This document shows, in pieces, positions 1-12,038 of a stretch of DNA of 64,000 bases. Numbering within the stretch: position 1 is the first letter of the stretch; each line of letters starts with the position of its first letter. The stretch lies in NCBI RefSeq assembly GCF_009727055.1, contig NC_052354.1, positions 47,192,263 to 47,256,262 on the forward strand, written 5' to 3'. This stretch comes from Benincasa hispida. Lineage: Eukaryota; Streptophyta; Magnoliopsida; Cucurbitales; Cucurbitaceae. The notes beneath the pieces are model-generated. The model was not told the origin of the DNA. It worked only from the letters and a program-made list of their open reading frames with translations, and made no database searches. The translations under genes were made by a program, and so were the position numbers.

Positions 1-1476
1 AGGTCGAACACGGGGACTTGTCACTCAATAATATTTATGAGGTTATGTGTTTGAGGCGATGAATAAGAATAAAAATAAAGCGAAGAAGGTTTAAATGTTT
101 TACACACTACTCCTACTTCTAACTAAACAGATTGAGTAATAGAAGACTTGCAATGAGAATAAGTAGAGACACAACAACCAATAATGCATAGTAACATTTA
201 CTATCTTAAATCGCCCTAGTAATCCCAGCTCATTGCACTAATGCATCACACCTCTAGGTGGTCAGCCGCATGACTATCTCTATAGTGCATGGTTGCGTCG
301 AGCATAAGATTGTGCCTATCTCTAGAAACAATATGAACCTTGCTTAGTACATTCCATCCCTTACCTTCTCAGGCAGTTAGATGCGACTACTTAACTTATA
401 GACAAGCAATGCAGCATCCCATAGACAGGCGTTGCCACAGCCTTTCACCAAGCAAAGAGGATTAACTCACTATTCTCGCACAACGCACACCTCTCGGTGG
501 GTTGTTACATGCGTCCTATCTCTAGGCTACATGATTAAGCATGCGATTGACTTTGATAAATAAATGCTGAAGATAATCTATGATAGAGATGAAGATGATG
601 AAGAAGACGACAATGAAGGAGTTAAGATTTGCATTGATCACAAAATATCTTAATATCTCAAGCTAAAATGTAATACAATACAGAGATTAGAAGGGAGATG
701 AAGGACTCTGCGTCAAGGCTGCCGGTGGTGCCATGGTTGAATGGTGGAGATGTCTCTCTCGAGCTCTAACTCCAGCGAATGCTCCGATCGTCACTCAGTC
801 TGGGTTGTGGAGATGAAGAATTCTCACTGGAAATCTCTTTCAAGCTCTCATCTGTGATCACAAACTTCTGCCTTGAGGCAAAAGCTTGGATGTTTCAAAA
901 TGAAGGTCTCAAAGGCTATTTATAGAACTTGGACGCCGACAGCTGTAATGATGGAGGTATGGCTCACTGCTGCTTTTATTGCGGTATGGGCGTTGTCACA
1001 TCGTCTTATCTTATTGATACTCCCAAGGTATGCGTCCGCGCTTAATTTAGCTGAAGTTATCAACGCGTTCTACCTATCTTGCAATCTTCTATTATGGCTG
1101 TCACTCCGTGGCCTCAATCTCTATTTGTTCACCGCGTTCTCCATGCATTGGGTGCATGCGTTTACCGCAACTTCCATGCGTTGGACGCATGAGGTTGCCG
1201 CCTGCGTTCGTCTTTTGCGGTCGTTTGGCTTCAGCACATGCGTTTGTCTGTGATTGCTTATTACAAACGCATGCATTTAATTCCTGTGATAGCTACAAAA
1301 ATCGATACTTTGGCACCGAATAACGTATAATATTGGGTCAGTGAGGTTTTAGGTGCTTATCGACGGAAAACTCAATTTTTCACAAATTCTAAGTATTATC
1401 ACTGCGTTTTCTACCTGTTAGCTCTCATAATTCTAAATAAAAAGCTTATAATAACTGGCATTTTTACCAGTTATCA
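1..1476. mobile_element. LTR of family B, left end outside window
   Basis: This AT-rich sequence with many ATGCGAT and TGCGTT words matches two other copies in the window, at 12039-13400 and 53578-55254. The 53578 copy is bounded by a target duplication and shows that the family starts with TGATG and ends with TTATCA, as this copy does at 1471-1476. The next five bases, GATAC, should be the target duplication; the partner copy would lie left of the window. The insertion sits a few bases inside the end of a copia LTR, since the CCCAACA end and the PPT complement follow directly. No retroviral coding sequence is visible, so a solo LTR is most likely. A long frame at 873-1253 resembles nothing and is not called. 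Confidence 0.7.
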
Positions 1477-1488
1477 GATACCCCAACA

Positions 1489-1765
1489 ATCTCCCACTTA
1501 TCCTAAAGCTAAGGAAGTGAAGTGTACAATACAAATAAAGTATAAAAAACACAATAGACTAGGGTATACACTATATCTTAGTAACATCTCCCACTTGCCT
1601 TAGACAATATGCCGCATATCCCATAAATCCAGACTTTCTAGATGACCCTCGAACACTTTAGCCATGAAAGGCTTCATAAATGGATCAGCAACGTTGTGCT
1701 TCGAAGGAATCTTCATGATAATCACGTCATCTCGTTCCACAATCTATCAAATCAAGTGATATTTC
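1489..1765 (-). pseudogene. Copia RNase H C-terminal remnant
   Basis: Read on the minus strand, about 1600-1763 encodes a decayed version of the pol end seen at 10781 and 43663, including traces of the HNVADPFTKAL-type segment, broken by frameshifts and stops. Left of it are the two PPT-like stretches typical of these elements, near 1489 and 1588. The rest of the element was cut away by the LTR that begins at 1766. It is only a marker of an old minus-strand copia copy. Confidence 0.7.
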
Positions 1766-3163
1766 TGAAGGGATCGAACCTTGAGCGAAAGCATGTGAAT
1801 GCCTTACATCCTAAAAATCGATCTTTTAATAAACAAAAACAGTGTTCTAAAACAGAACGCATGAAGGATAAACATGTTAAAAGCATGCTTTAATGAAGGA
1901 AAACTAAGAGGGAGAACTATTTCTTACCTTTGAAGATTCCCAAGCTTCTATAAAGATCCTCTCAGTTTTCCAACGAACGTCTCCTTAATCGATTTTAAAC
2001 ACAAACGTCTCCTCAATTGATCTTGAACACCACGAGAATAACCTTATTATTCTCTAGGATTCTCATAGAAGGATATGTGGTATTCAACTATTAGAAGATG
2101 AATAGGTAGAGAGATTTCTTTGGAGAGAGTGAAGAGGATTTTCTTTTGGTGATTAGGTTAAAATTCACTAAATGAATTCATGCTCTAAAAGGACCATAAA
2201 GAAGAATTTATATGGAGAAAAGTTAACCTCTTCTCCAAGTCTTTCCTAATTTACCCTTGTGCTCAATTAATTAAATAATATTTATTTAATTAGTACATTA
2301 ATTAAATAACCACATATACATTAAATCCAATTTAACGTATATATTTAATTAACAAAAATAAACGTTGTATGTTTATGTGCACCACCTCTCTATTAATTTA
2401 ATTGATAAATTATTTATGGATCTAATTCACTTGAATTAAACATTTGAATCTCATTCAAATATATCTTTCCAACTTAATTCAAATTATAGATCACATCCAT
2501 AAGCAATTACATACTAATCACATTAATATACAATTTTCTCAATTTGATTTGAACAATTCAAATAATCCCTCTTTAATATCCTTTAGTGAGTTAACAAGGG
2601 GACCTGGTGGACCAACAAATCAAAAGCTCCAACGATATGAGATTAATTGGCTAAACTCATTAACCAAATTAATCAATATTCGCTAACTGTGGGTACATTC
2701 CAGTAAAGATCTACAACTCCATTCTTATCACTGTAAATATATTTCTGTATCCACGAACATAGACCAATAACAACAAGTTAGTTTTTCGAGAGTGTCCGTA
2801 ACACCAACTGGGTCAAATTACCATTTTACCCTTGGGTTAACTCTGACTTCTTAAGTAGCAGTACTTCTCTAATGAGCAACCTGTCTATAGTCCAACCAAT
2901 AAACAGAAACCCTCTCGAGCCAATGAGAGGGTAGGGCTCTTTGTTCAAGTCCCGAAGACACCACTTAAGGGAACACTCATCTACTTACACTGAAGTCGGG
3001 AAGAAGTGAATTCCTTATTGTATTATTATGTTCCCAGCTCCCGCCTTGGTCTTGTCCCCAAAATAGTAGGCTTATTTAGTCGACAAACTGGTCACTCTCA
3101 CCCATACATATCAAAGGACATTCCCTCATGAACAGGAGTTTAGAATACACTCAGGATTAAGTC
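1766..3163 (-). mobile_element. Copia LTR J, truncated
   Basis: The LTR starts with TGAAGGGATCG inside the RNase H remnant and carries the block common to copia LTRs here: a target-like ACCAATAAC stretch, the AGTGAATTCC motif near 3005, CCCAAAATAGTAGGC near 3060 and CTCAGGATTAAG near 3150. It stops where the PIF/Harbinger end begins, so its last 400 or so bases are missing. The general design resembles LTR H at 39497. The right partner LTR is not in the window. Confidence 0.65.
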
Positions 3164-3829
3164 TAAGGGGGCGTTTAGGGCGCAAAGTAGGTTATTATAT
3201 TTTGTGGTTATTATAGTCGGTGGGTTATAATAAACTGTCTATTTTTATAATCTGTCTTTGGGGTGTGGACTATTATAGTTTTGTTTATAATAGTTTGTGT
3301 TTAGGGTGTAGAGTATTGTAGTCCGTGTTTGGAGTGCAGGTTATTATAGTCGGAATTATAATAGTTTGTAGTTTAAATGTAGATTATTTTAGACAGTGTG
3401 TAACTTTTTCTACTACCATCTTTTATAATACTAATAATTATGCATATGAAATATCATATTTTGAAAATATAATTAAGAATATATGTTCCACCAATTTATA
3501 CAAAATTAATTTGATTGTATTTTATGCTAAAAGCTAATCACCATTTTTTTTTCATTTTGGGAGGTACCTTGGTTAACATGGCCACAAAAGAAAAAAAAGT
3601 ACATTACTTTCGGATGCAATTCATGTGTTTCATATATAAACCTCATTTTTTTAAGTACAAAAAAATGTAAGACAAAATAACTAACTCATGATTGCATGAT
3701 TAAAATATGACCAAGAAACATACCAAATGTACTACAAACTTAAATGCATAATTGAAACAAAGTAATTATTGTTCATTATTGAAAAGTAGTCCAAAACACG
3801 TGTTGATCAAATATTTTCTTCAAGGATGA

Positions 3830-4799
3830 GGTTGCAATAGTCCAACTTCAGGGTTGTGGGAACGGATAAGAAGCTCTATGTATCTTACACCCTACGAAAT
3901 ATGACTTTTATAAGCTTTACACTCTGTCAATTATGCAATTCAGGAATATCTTGGAGTTAGTTTATGACTTCTGCACATAGTTTGACTTTGGTTGCACGCT
4001 TCTCTTTCGGCCATCCTGTAATCGCCTTCAATTGGTCATTTGCGAACTCCATCGTATTCCTAACAATCTCTGCCATTTTATATTGATTCCTACTTCACTT
4101 TCTCTTACTTTCTCTCGAAGCATTTCCTCCTTTGGTGCTTCGACCAGTACGTGTTCCATGCATGTCATCATGTGACATGCTCATGTCCTGTCTAAACATC
4201 GTGGGGATGTTCGGATCTTGTGACGAATAGGAACACCATTATTCATATGGATTGGCACATTAAACCCGACGTTCGCAAAGGTCTCTAGCCATCCTCCCAT
4301 AGTCCGATCCTTGCCAAAAACGTAGGCCAGATCAACATAGTATGGGAACGACTTGTGTAAAATTCTCTTTCCTGTAGGATGACTCTACATGAAGGGTGAA
4401 GTGGATGTTATGATTATGTTACCAATATTCGTAAATCAATTTAGACAAAATTACTCCATTACCCATCCATCAAATAACTCTTGCTCTATAAAGATGCATT
4501 GGAATTCCTCATTCCAGTCAAATCCACTACAAGTCGGTTCTCTCATTTTTGCGATCGTTTGGTAAGTTTTTTTTTCTTCAGGTATTTGACTCGACATCTA
4601 TAGTTGGTGATCCTTGGATATTACAATCGGGCAACTTCTTAGCCATCAAACGTTGTAGTTGTGCCAAGTACCCAGGTCGAAACATCCCATTGTCTGATCT
4701 TCATCCACCAAATGCGACCAACGCCACCAAACATTCGACTAGCTTCGCTTCTTCCTCTTTAGTCCAAGTGTGCTTTGGGGCTCTTGAGGAACTTGTCAT
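3830..4799 (-). pseudogene. PIF/Harbinger ORF1, Myb/SANT-like DNA-binding protein
   Basis: The frame starts at the ATG at 4799 with MTSSSRAPKHTWTKEEEAKL, the usual opening of the plant Myb_DNA-bind_3 (trihelix-like) proteins that accompany Harbinger transposases and are thought to help bind the transposon ends. Family-typical segments follow in shifting frames: a KSDNGMFRPGYL-like stretch around 4670, CSGFDWNEE near 4525, HKSFPYYVDLAYVFGKDR near 4320 and a QRL-type C-terminal helix near 4060. Several stops and frameshifts separate them, so the gene is dead. It lies directly downstream of the transposase, same strand, about 170 bp away. The 3' limit is approximate. Confidence 0.75.
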
Positions 4800-4963
4800 T
4801 CTACTGTATACACGTACACATTTTAATACAATTAAACAATAAACAAAAATATGAAACATAATTAATGGGTAAAGTGAAGTACAAAATATAGTAAACATAA
4901 TGAGAGAGTTCCGGATGAAATCATTTCACAACACACGACAAAGAAAATAAGCGTTCTAATTGA

Positions 4964-6177
4964 TTAAAGAAAGATAAAGGCACTACACGCTACGCAACTC
5001 CTATTTAGTAAACATCTTTTGCGCCAATTCATCCCTCCATTGGGTCCATTCATTTGAACTCTCAATATAATCGATCTCATATTCCCAGTAGTAGAAAAGC
5101 TTAAATCCATCTCATCCAAATCCTTGGTCAATTCACTGTTAGTCATCTCCCTATTATAAGATTGTGCAGAAGGTAACACGCCATGATGGTTTGATATTAG
5201 ATTTGCACTGGGTAGTATGATTTTCCTCACAAGATTTCCCATCTACCTTTCAATAATCCGAACGTTCTCTCGATGACATTCCATGCAGAAGAATGCTTCA
5301 TGTTAAAAAATTTTTGTGGAGTTGTTGGTGCATTACCTCTTCCACGCCACTCTGAAATATGATATCTTTCGCCTCTATATGGAGCCAAAAAAATCCTATG
5401 CATTTGGGTACCCGACATCACATAGATAATAATATCTTGTTGAATGTCGAATCGTTTCAAACCTCATATTAGAAATACAATGAATAGGGAGAGATAGTAT
5501 GTATAGCTAGTTACCCTTTGAAACCTTCAGTCTGTTAGGTCATGATATTGCATCTTTGAGAAATCAAAAATCAACTGCAGAACCTTCCCACCCTGATAAG
5601 TGGAATACAAAGTCGCCATTTATATTGCACACACCGAGTACATTAGTTGCAATTTCACCATTCCTCGTCTTATACCTTAGGTGATCAGTTGCACTGACAT
5701 TTACCTTGATGTACGTGTCATCTAACACACCCAAACAATTCTGTGGTGGAACAAAATAAGAAATGTTCATAAGCATATGTTCATCTAACAAATAAGTCAT
5801 GTCGAACTAATGTTGGTGTAGTTGAACTGTACCTCAAACCATTTCCATCGTTGATCTGTACACAATTTTGTGACCAACAAAGGTTTTTTTAACAATACGT
5901 TGTGTAATCGTAACACTACTAATAAAACGATGTTGAAATGCCTACAAACAGTCTCACAAGACCATACAAATTCTCTTTGAACTACCCGACTCTTAACGTT
6001 GTGGGCTAAAATATGTAAGAACATGGCAACCATCTCCTCTATATCTATAACTTCAGTTCTGACTAATCTGTCAATTGTCTTAAGTAAATGACATAAAATG
6101 GCAAAACATCTTCTATCCATTCTTGTACTTTGACGACAACATAAGTTGGACTCATGAATGAGTTGAAAGTATGCCAA
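4964..6177 (-). pseudogene. PIF/Harbinger DDE transposase (HARBI1/ALP1-like)
   Basis: The minus-strand frame from 6177 gives the HTH-bearing N-terminal half (MDRRCFAILCHLL, DIEEMVAMFLHILAHN). A likely GT-AG intron at 5741-5832 (92 bp, phase 0) joins it to the DDE_Tnp_4 core. The first Asp is in LDDTYIKV, where LDGT is usual; the second lies in YYLCDVGYP near 5410, out of frame; the Glu is in NVIERTFGLLKGRW near 5240. A second likely intron lies about 5440-5515. Breaks: a frameshift after GSAVD (about 5565), a stop in the next segment, a frameshift in a T-run near 5388, and another frame change near 5235. Enzymes of this family cut and paste DNA at TWA. This copy cannot make protein. Confidence 0.85.
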
Positions 6178-6534
6178 TTGTCTAATACGATGTCTATTAT
6201 CGTGTGATGTATTTTCTATCCTCCTATGGGTCCATTATGTACTAAAAAAATTGGAGCTGGCCCTAAAAGAGAAATTTTAGATCATAAAATAATTACAATA
6301 CCGATTTTTTATGTTATTTTTTTACGTTATTTTAAAAACAAATACACTGTCAATTGGTACTATATTTTTTAAAACAAATCCAACAAATTGACTTTTTTTT
6401 TTATGTCATTCTAGAAACGAATTAAATTGTTCTTTTTATACATTATTGATTAGGACTCTTTTCTTAAAAAACTATTTTTTTTTCCTCTTCTTTCTTTCAT
6501 ATTATTCTAGAACTATTTTAATCTGTTGGGTCCT

Positions 6535-6966
6535 TTGTTAGGTACAAACTATTTTAATTAATCCAAATTTTCAAACAGCTTTAGTACAATAGTTGAATTC
6601 TTAGTCAAATTCCAAAAATAAAAACCATTTTTTTGAAAGCTACTTTATTTAGTTCTCTGATTTTGCCTTGTTTTTTAAATCATTGTAGATTTTAAATTAT
6701 ACAGAAGTTCTAATTTCTTGTTGTCTAATTATCCATTAATTTATGGATTTGGTTGGTTTTGATTTGAATTTAAGACTTATTTTAATTAATCCATAATTCT
6801 AAGATTTCAAACAAATATTTTGTTAAGTACAACTATTTTAATTAATCCAAAATTTCAAACTTTAGTGTAATAGTTGAATTCTTAGTCAAATTTCAAAAAT
6901 AAAAACCATTTTTTGAAAGCTACTTTTTCTAGTTCTCAAATTTTGTCTTGGTTTTTTAAATCATTG
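6535..6966. repeat. Imperfect direct repeat, two units of about 150 bp
   Basis: Unit 1 spans about 6535-6685 and unit 2 about 6820-6966. Both run from a TTGTTA(A/G)GTACAA start through AGTTGAATTCTTAGTCAAAT to a TTTTTTAAATCATTG end, with scattered substitutions and small indels. The spacer is about 135 bp. It may be a local duplication inside the decayed DNA transposon. Confidence 0.8.
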
Positions 6967-8389
6967 GTGAAAGTAGATAATAAAGAAAGAAATTTGGAAG
7001 TGAAAGTAGTGTTCACATTCTTAATTTTCAAAAAACATTGTTTCTTTTTTCCTGGTAATCTTTCTTTTCATGTTAACAACACTGCTCCCTTTTTGGAGAC
7101 TTACAAAACTGATTTTTGTCCATAGCAAACTGTTTTTTTTACACTGATTTTTGTATTACTTTTTTAAAAAAAATAATATTACAGTCATTCATCCAAACAT
7201 AGCCACAAGTATAAAATAATGTTTTTCATCCAAACATAAACAGGATTTACAAAACAGTCATCCGACTATAAATTCATCCAAACAGCTATAAATTCTTTCA
7301 AATAGCTATAAATACGAAACAAACTTATATTACTATTTCCATCATACAAACAACTATAATTAATAATATATGAATATTCATCCAAATTACTATAGATTCA
7401 TGCTAATGAACCTCATGCAATGCTCGAGTATGCTAATAGTCCACCCTGACAAGAGCACACAAAAAGTAATGATTAGCAACAAATATAAGTAAGATAAAGA
7501 AAAATGTGTAACCTAAACCCCGAAAAGGACTACATAGACGATAATAAAGACAGATAATTATCACCTTAGTAAGAGAAAATTGATAAACAGTGTTTGATCT
7601 GGCTGATTGGTAATAAGACCAACCCTAAAACAAGTTACAATAAATAACGTTAGTATTATACTTAAGAAGTTATAATAGGGAGGCACTCATTAACACCCGT
7701 AATAAAAAAAAATGTATAAAGAGGGAGAAGACATACCATTTGCATTTATGAAGTAGATGGCATGTGTTTGTCCTTATACTTGAAGGCAAGTAAGAGCATA
7801 ATTATAAAGTGCAAAAAAAAAAAAAAAAAAAAATTGAATGGAATAGGGTCCAGCCTCAAAGTTATGAAATTCATTCATTGAAACTTGAATTTTAGATATT
7901 ATCATGAATAATGATAAATGGGAAATCAACAATGTACATAGAACGACCAACAATTGATTTTAAATCATAGAAAAACAATGGTAAATTATTTCATTCAAGA
8001 AAGAAGAATTGAAAATTAAAGACGAACAATAGAGACAATAGAAACTAAAAAGATGCAAAGTTCATGGAAACACAGAATAAAAAAAATATTGGAGACAAGA
8101 GAAATGAGATACCAATTGCATTAAGCAAGTAGATGGAATGAGTTTGGCTTAAGTTGAAGGAAAGTGAGACACAAATATATAGTTGTGTGAACTATTGGCC
8201 CATGAAATTTTTTATGTGAGATGCACATATAAATAAAAGTCAATGATTTTGACATAAAACCTACCCAATAAATAGTAACTAACAACCACTATCAATAAGT
8301 ATACAATAAACCATCTGAAAAAGGGATATGCTAATGATGAATATAGTAAACAATACTTAACAACCACTTTCAATCAATATACAATAAAC

Positions 8390-8590
8390 AATGGTCAAAT
8401 AGAGGCCAAAAGTTACAAAATGGACAATAAATGGACAAACAGAGACTGAAATGAACAAACAATGGACAAACAGTTACCAAAATTTATGGAAATGGCCAAC
8501 CAATAGACAAACAGAGGCCAAAAGTGACTAACAATTGACAGACAGTGACCAAAATGGACAAACAATGGAACCTAATTTAGAAAATGGACA
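8390..8590. repeat. Degenerate short repeat, AATGGACAAACA words
   Basis: Variants of AATGGACAAACA and GAGGCCAAAAGT recur many times over about 200 bp with irregular spacing. Unit boundaries are not clean. No coding potential is seen. Confidence 0.6.
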
Positions 8591-8850
8591 AATAATTAAT
8601 CCAAGAATGAACATAACACTATAAACAACACAGTGAAAGTAACCTAATCAAAATCCATTCTTCTTCATCAGACTGTGATAAAACTGATAGAGATGAAGAA
8701 ACGCGAAACCAGACCTGAAGACGGCACCAAAACCATATCTAAAGTTGGAGAAGTAAAAAAAGAAGGAAGACTGAAACCATATTTAAGCATAGTGTTCAAT
8801 CAGACAAGAAATGAGACAAAAATGATGAGGGGGAAGAGAGAAGATGTTGC

Positions 8851-10674
8851 TGAAGGAAATCGAACTCGAGGATTTCCATGAGCAACATAATAAATCATTC
8901 CAAATTACAATCATGTATGAACATTACAAATTACAGTCGTAAATAGAGACAAATGGTTATGCATTCAGTATAGAAATTAAACATGATATCTATAAATGAA
9001 TAAGCAAAATGCTACGAACATTTATAGAGTCGTTTCCACACGCTTCTTACTCACGAACGCTCGAACACAGCAACCTCGAACGCTCGAACAACACGACCGC
9101 TCTGCAGCACGAACACCGCACACTCGTCCTCAGCGATCACCTCGGTCATGAACACCCCAAAAACACGAACGGAACCTCCATAGAACCTTGATGAGTCCAG
9201 TTAAGTATGACACCACCAAGAAGGCTACTTCTGTTACATGAGATTCTTTTCCGAGAGAAATCTTCAAAACAAATTTTGCCCAAACTTACTAAAATTAGGA
9301 AACCATTTTTCTTTTTATCTCACGGTTACTATGAACTACCAATAACCTTCCACTCAATTGTTATTAGAGAAAAGAAATTAATTATCTAATAATTAAATAT
9401 ACTATAAATATAAATGATAATCAACTTATCATACTATATTTATAACCTATAGTTTTAATATTTCATCTCATGAAACATATAAATCATAGTTCTTTTTCTA
9501 TTCCATGATACTTAATGTAAATCTCATTTACATTAATCCTCCACTAAATGTATCTCATACACCATACAGATCATATCATATATAATCAAAATACCTCTTG
9601 TCAACTTGAACATTTCAAATTAACACCAAGAACTAATCCTCAACTAAATCCATTGAGCTACCAAGGGGACCTTATAGACCTGTAGCTCGAAGCTTCAATG
9701 GTATGTGAATAACTGACTAAACTCTTTAGTCACGGGATCCACCATCCATTAACTGCCAGGCACTCTACTAAAGACCGACAGCTAAACTCTCCTTACCACA
9801 ATTATATTATGTGTCCATCTTAACCAATCCGCAGTGCGACAACCTTTCACAGATCACTCGTAAGTACAGTTGGACCAATAACCGTTATGCCTCTATAGTT
9901 ACATCTAACTCCTTAAGTACCACTGATCCTTCTAATGAACATAAGTCATAGTCTTATTATGACTGAGTTCTCTCTTCCAAAGAGAAGTGGTGGCCACTAT
10001 GTTCAAGCCTCGGAATCAGCCCTTAAGAGAGCAATCTCTCTACTTATCCCTGCTTCGGGAAAGAAGTGAATTCCATCTTGTGGATTGAGTTCCCAGCTCC
10101 CAGATCAGACAAGTCCCCAAAAAGGTAAGCTTGTTAAATTGGCAATCTAGCCACTGTCACCCATACTAATCAAAGGACCGCCCTCAAAGGCAAGAGTTCC
10201 CAAAACACTTAGAATTGAGGTAGTGTCACCTATGGTCATTTAAGTGAGATATAAGTCTCTAGTATCAATGGCGTTATATACAGAATCTAGTCATCTCGTG
10301 GTCCAGGTCTTATACAAACTCTTTGTATAGGACACCCCCGCTCGCACGTCTCTACATTAATTGTTAGAATCTACTATCTGTAGTAGTTTACAATACTTGC
10401 AAACCTCTACAAAGCAGGCCATATCCGTAGTGTCACTAGGATCAGGTATCCCACCTTAATCCTTATACTACATACCTATTTAGGTTATCACTTAAGTCAT
10501 GATCCACTTGTATATCACATATACATGTTTAAGTTCACATAAAATAATCATAGAGCTTTGTTTATTGGATATGAGTAAATGCCAGAATTAAATAACATTT
10601 ATTTTATTCATCAAACAATGTGTATCTTTACAAAATAACGAGACTCCGGGAGAATTAGGACACCAATCCCAACA
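8851..10674 (-). mobile_element. Left (3') LTR of copia element A1
   Basis: It begins TGAAGGAAATCG and ends CCCAACA, directly followed by the PPT complement and pol end, so the element lies on the minus strand and this is its 3' LTR. It matches the LTRs of A2 (41442 and 51786) and the right LTR of A1 (21479). It lacks about 290 bp between about 9228 and 9230 relative to the right LTR; the missing part carries the CGATCG word array. The 19-bp interrupted palindrome of the U3 lies at 10311-10329. Confidence 0.9.
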
Positions 10675-10790
10675 ATCTCCCACTTGTCCTAATGACACGG
10701 GAGACTAAGGTACAATACAATATAAAAATGTACAATATACAATAAACTAGGGCATACCTCAGTATCATCTCCCACTTACCCTAGACAAGA
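10675..10790 (-). promoter_or_regulatory. Polypurine tract of A1, with a second PPT-like copy
   Basis: On the minus strand GGACAAGTGGGAGAT abuts the LTR start TGTTGGG, the classic copia arrangement that primes plus-strand DNA synthesis. A second AAGTGGGAGAT lies about 95 bp further in, near 10770, just after the pol stop codon. The same pair occurs in A2, G and D. Confidence 0.8.
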
Positions 10791-11317
10791 TGTCGCATGT
10801 CCCGCAGACCCAAACTCTCCAGATGACCCTCGAACACTTTAGTCGTGAGAGCCTTTGTAAAGGGATCAGCAACGTTGTGCTTTGATGTTGTCTTCATGAC
10901 TATCACATCACCGTGGTGCACAATCTCCCTGATCAGGTGATATTTCCGTTTGATGTGCTTACTCTGACGATGACTCCGAGGCTCCTTTGAATTTTTCAGA
11001 TCTCCGTTGTTATCATAATAAAGAGTGATAGGCAAATTCATATTTGGAATAACTTCCAAATCTAAAAGGAACTTCCTCAGCCAAACAGCCTCCTTAGCTG
11101 CTTCACAAACGGTTACGTATTCGGCTTCTATAGTGGAGTCTGCGATGCATCCTTGCTTGATGCTTCGCCAGACTACAACCCCTTCATTTAGAGTAAACAC
11201 TGATCCCGATGTCGATTTGCGGGAATCTCGATCATTCTGAAAGTCAGAGTCTGTGTATCCTGTAAGGATCAAATCCTTATCTCCATACATGAGCTTGTAG
11301 TCCTTCGTTCTCCGAAG
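10781..11317 (-). pseudogene. Copia RNase H domain of A1 (pol C-terminus)
   Basis: An open minus-strand frame of about 178 codons encodes the RNase H that removes RNA from the RNA-DNA hybrid during reverse transcription. Visible catalytic acids are Asp in TGYTDSDFQ, Glu in TIEAEYV and Asp in LYYDNNG, followed by KHIKRKYHLIREI and HNVADPFTKAL, and a normal end at RHLV. The domain is intact but is cut from the reverse transcriptase: a single unresolved base at 11318 separates it from inverted LTR sequence. It is therefore a fragment of a broken polyprotein. Confidence 0.85.
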
Positions 11318-11318
11318 N
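11318..11318. other. Unresolved base (N) at a structural breakpoint
   Basis: A single N separates minus-strand RNase H from an inverted LTR segment. A lone N exactly at such a switch suggests a nominal gap left by scaffolding, not a sequencing ambiguity. Confidence 0.9.
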
Positions 11319-12038
11319 CTATGGTTTATATGTTTCATGAGATGAAATATTAAAAATATAGGTTATAAATATAGTATGATAAGTTGGTTATCATTTATAT
11401 TTATAATAATATTAATTATTGGATAATTAATTCTTTTTCTCTAATAACCAATTGAGTGGGAGGTTATTGGTGGTTCATGGTAACCATGAGTTAAAAGGAA
11501 AATTGTTTTCCTAATTTTAGTAAGTTTTTACAAATGTTGAAAAATTGTTTTGAGTTTTTTCTCTCAAAAAGGAAACTCATGGCGGTTGTCAAGTGAATAC
11601 TGATTTACTAAACGAAAGCGTGTTTTAGTAAACGATCATGTAGTATTTTGTAGGCGACAGACACCAAGCTAATGATGAACTAAACAATTGGTTAGCTTTT
11701 GCTAGACGATCACTTAGCTTTAGCTAAACAATTGGGCATCGACCTATGCGATAGGTTCCTGTCATCTCCCACTTGCCCAATCATGTACACGATTATTCAT
11801 TCCTCCTTCTTCTGCCTCAAACCAAGTTCGAACAGAGCCCACCCTCTGGATTCTCACACTGAGAATACCAAGGTAACCTTCTTGGTTGTGTCATGATGGC
11901 GTCGAGGTTATGTGAAGGTCGTTCATGCTATTGGAGTGTTCGTGACTGAGGCTATCGCAGAGTTCCAGTGTGCGGTGTTTGTGCTGTAGTATATGGATAA
12001 GGTTGGGTGCCTTATCCTGTTGATACTATGGATACGAC
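11319..12038 (+). mobile_element. Inverted fragment of an A-type LTR
   Basis: Bases 11319-11988 are the reverse complement of the part of LTR A found at about 21715-22395: the blocks for the CCAATAACC region, CGATCGTCTAG words, the GTGAGAATCCAGAGG motif and the CTCGAGGTT region appear in reverse order. After about 11988 the sequence jumps to a TATGGATAAGGTTGGGTGCC segment known from U3 starts of plus-oriented LTRs, and then to a B-type LTR. Such an inversion inside an element suggests either rearrangement or a misjoin at the adjacent gap. Confidence 0.75.

Larger units (their letters stand above)
3164..6240 (-). mobile_element. PIF/Harbinger DNA transposon remnant
   Basis: The left end is placed at 3167, where a G-rich terminus (GGGGGCGTTTAGGGCGC) follows TAA at 3164-3166; PIF/Harbinger elements typically duplicate TWA on insertion. 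It interrupts LTR J. Inside are the two genes expected of an autonomous plant element, a Myb/SANT-like gene and a DDE transposase, both on the minus strand. I could not find an inverted copy of the terminus to the right, so the right border is nominal and the element may extend into the AT-rich tract as far as 8850. The terminal inverted repeat is inferred from one end only. Confidence 0.65.
6241..8850. other. AT-rich region without genes
   Basis: I see no gene here. It holds an imperfect direct repeat (listed separately), a run of about 21 A at 7813-7833 and T-rich tracts. Around 7185-7380 repeated words such as CATCCAAACA and CTATAAATTC recall the subterminal style of Harbinger-like elements but match the left end at 3167 too poorly to call a right terminus. 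Bases 8846-8850 (GTTGC) would be the target duplication of element A1, but its right end is lost. Confidence 0.6.

Noticed and set aside
873..1253. 126-codon plus-strand frame
   Set aside because: It lies inside a B-family LTR, is not conserved in the other two copies and resembles nothing.
7185..7380. Possible right terminus of the Harbinger element (CATCCAAACA words)
   Set aside because: Only short words are shared with the left end; no inverse of GGGGGCGTTTAGGGCGC followed by TAA was found.
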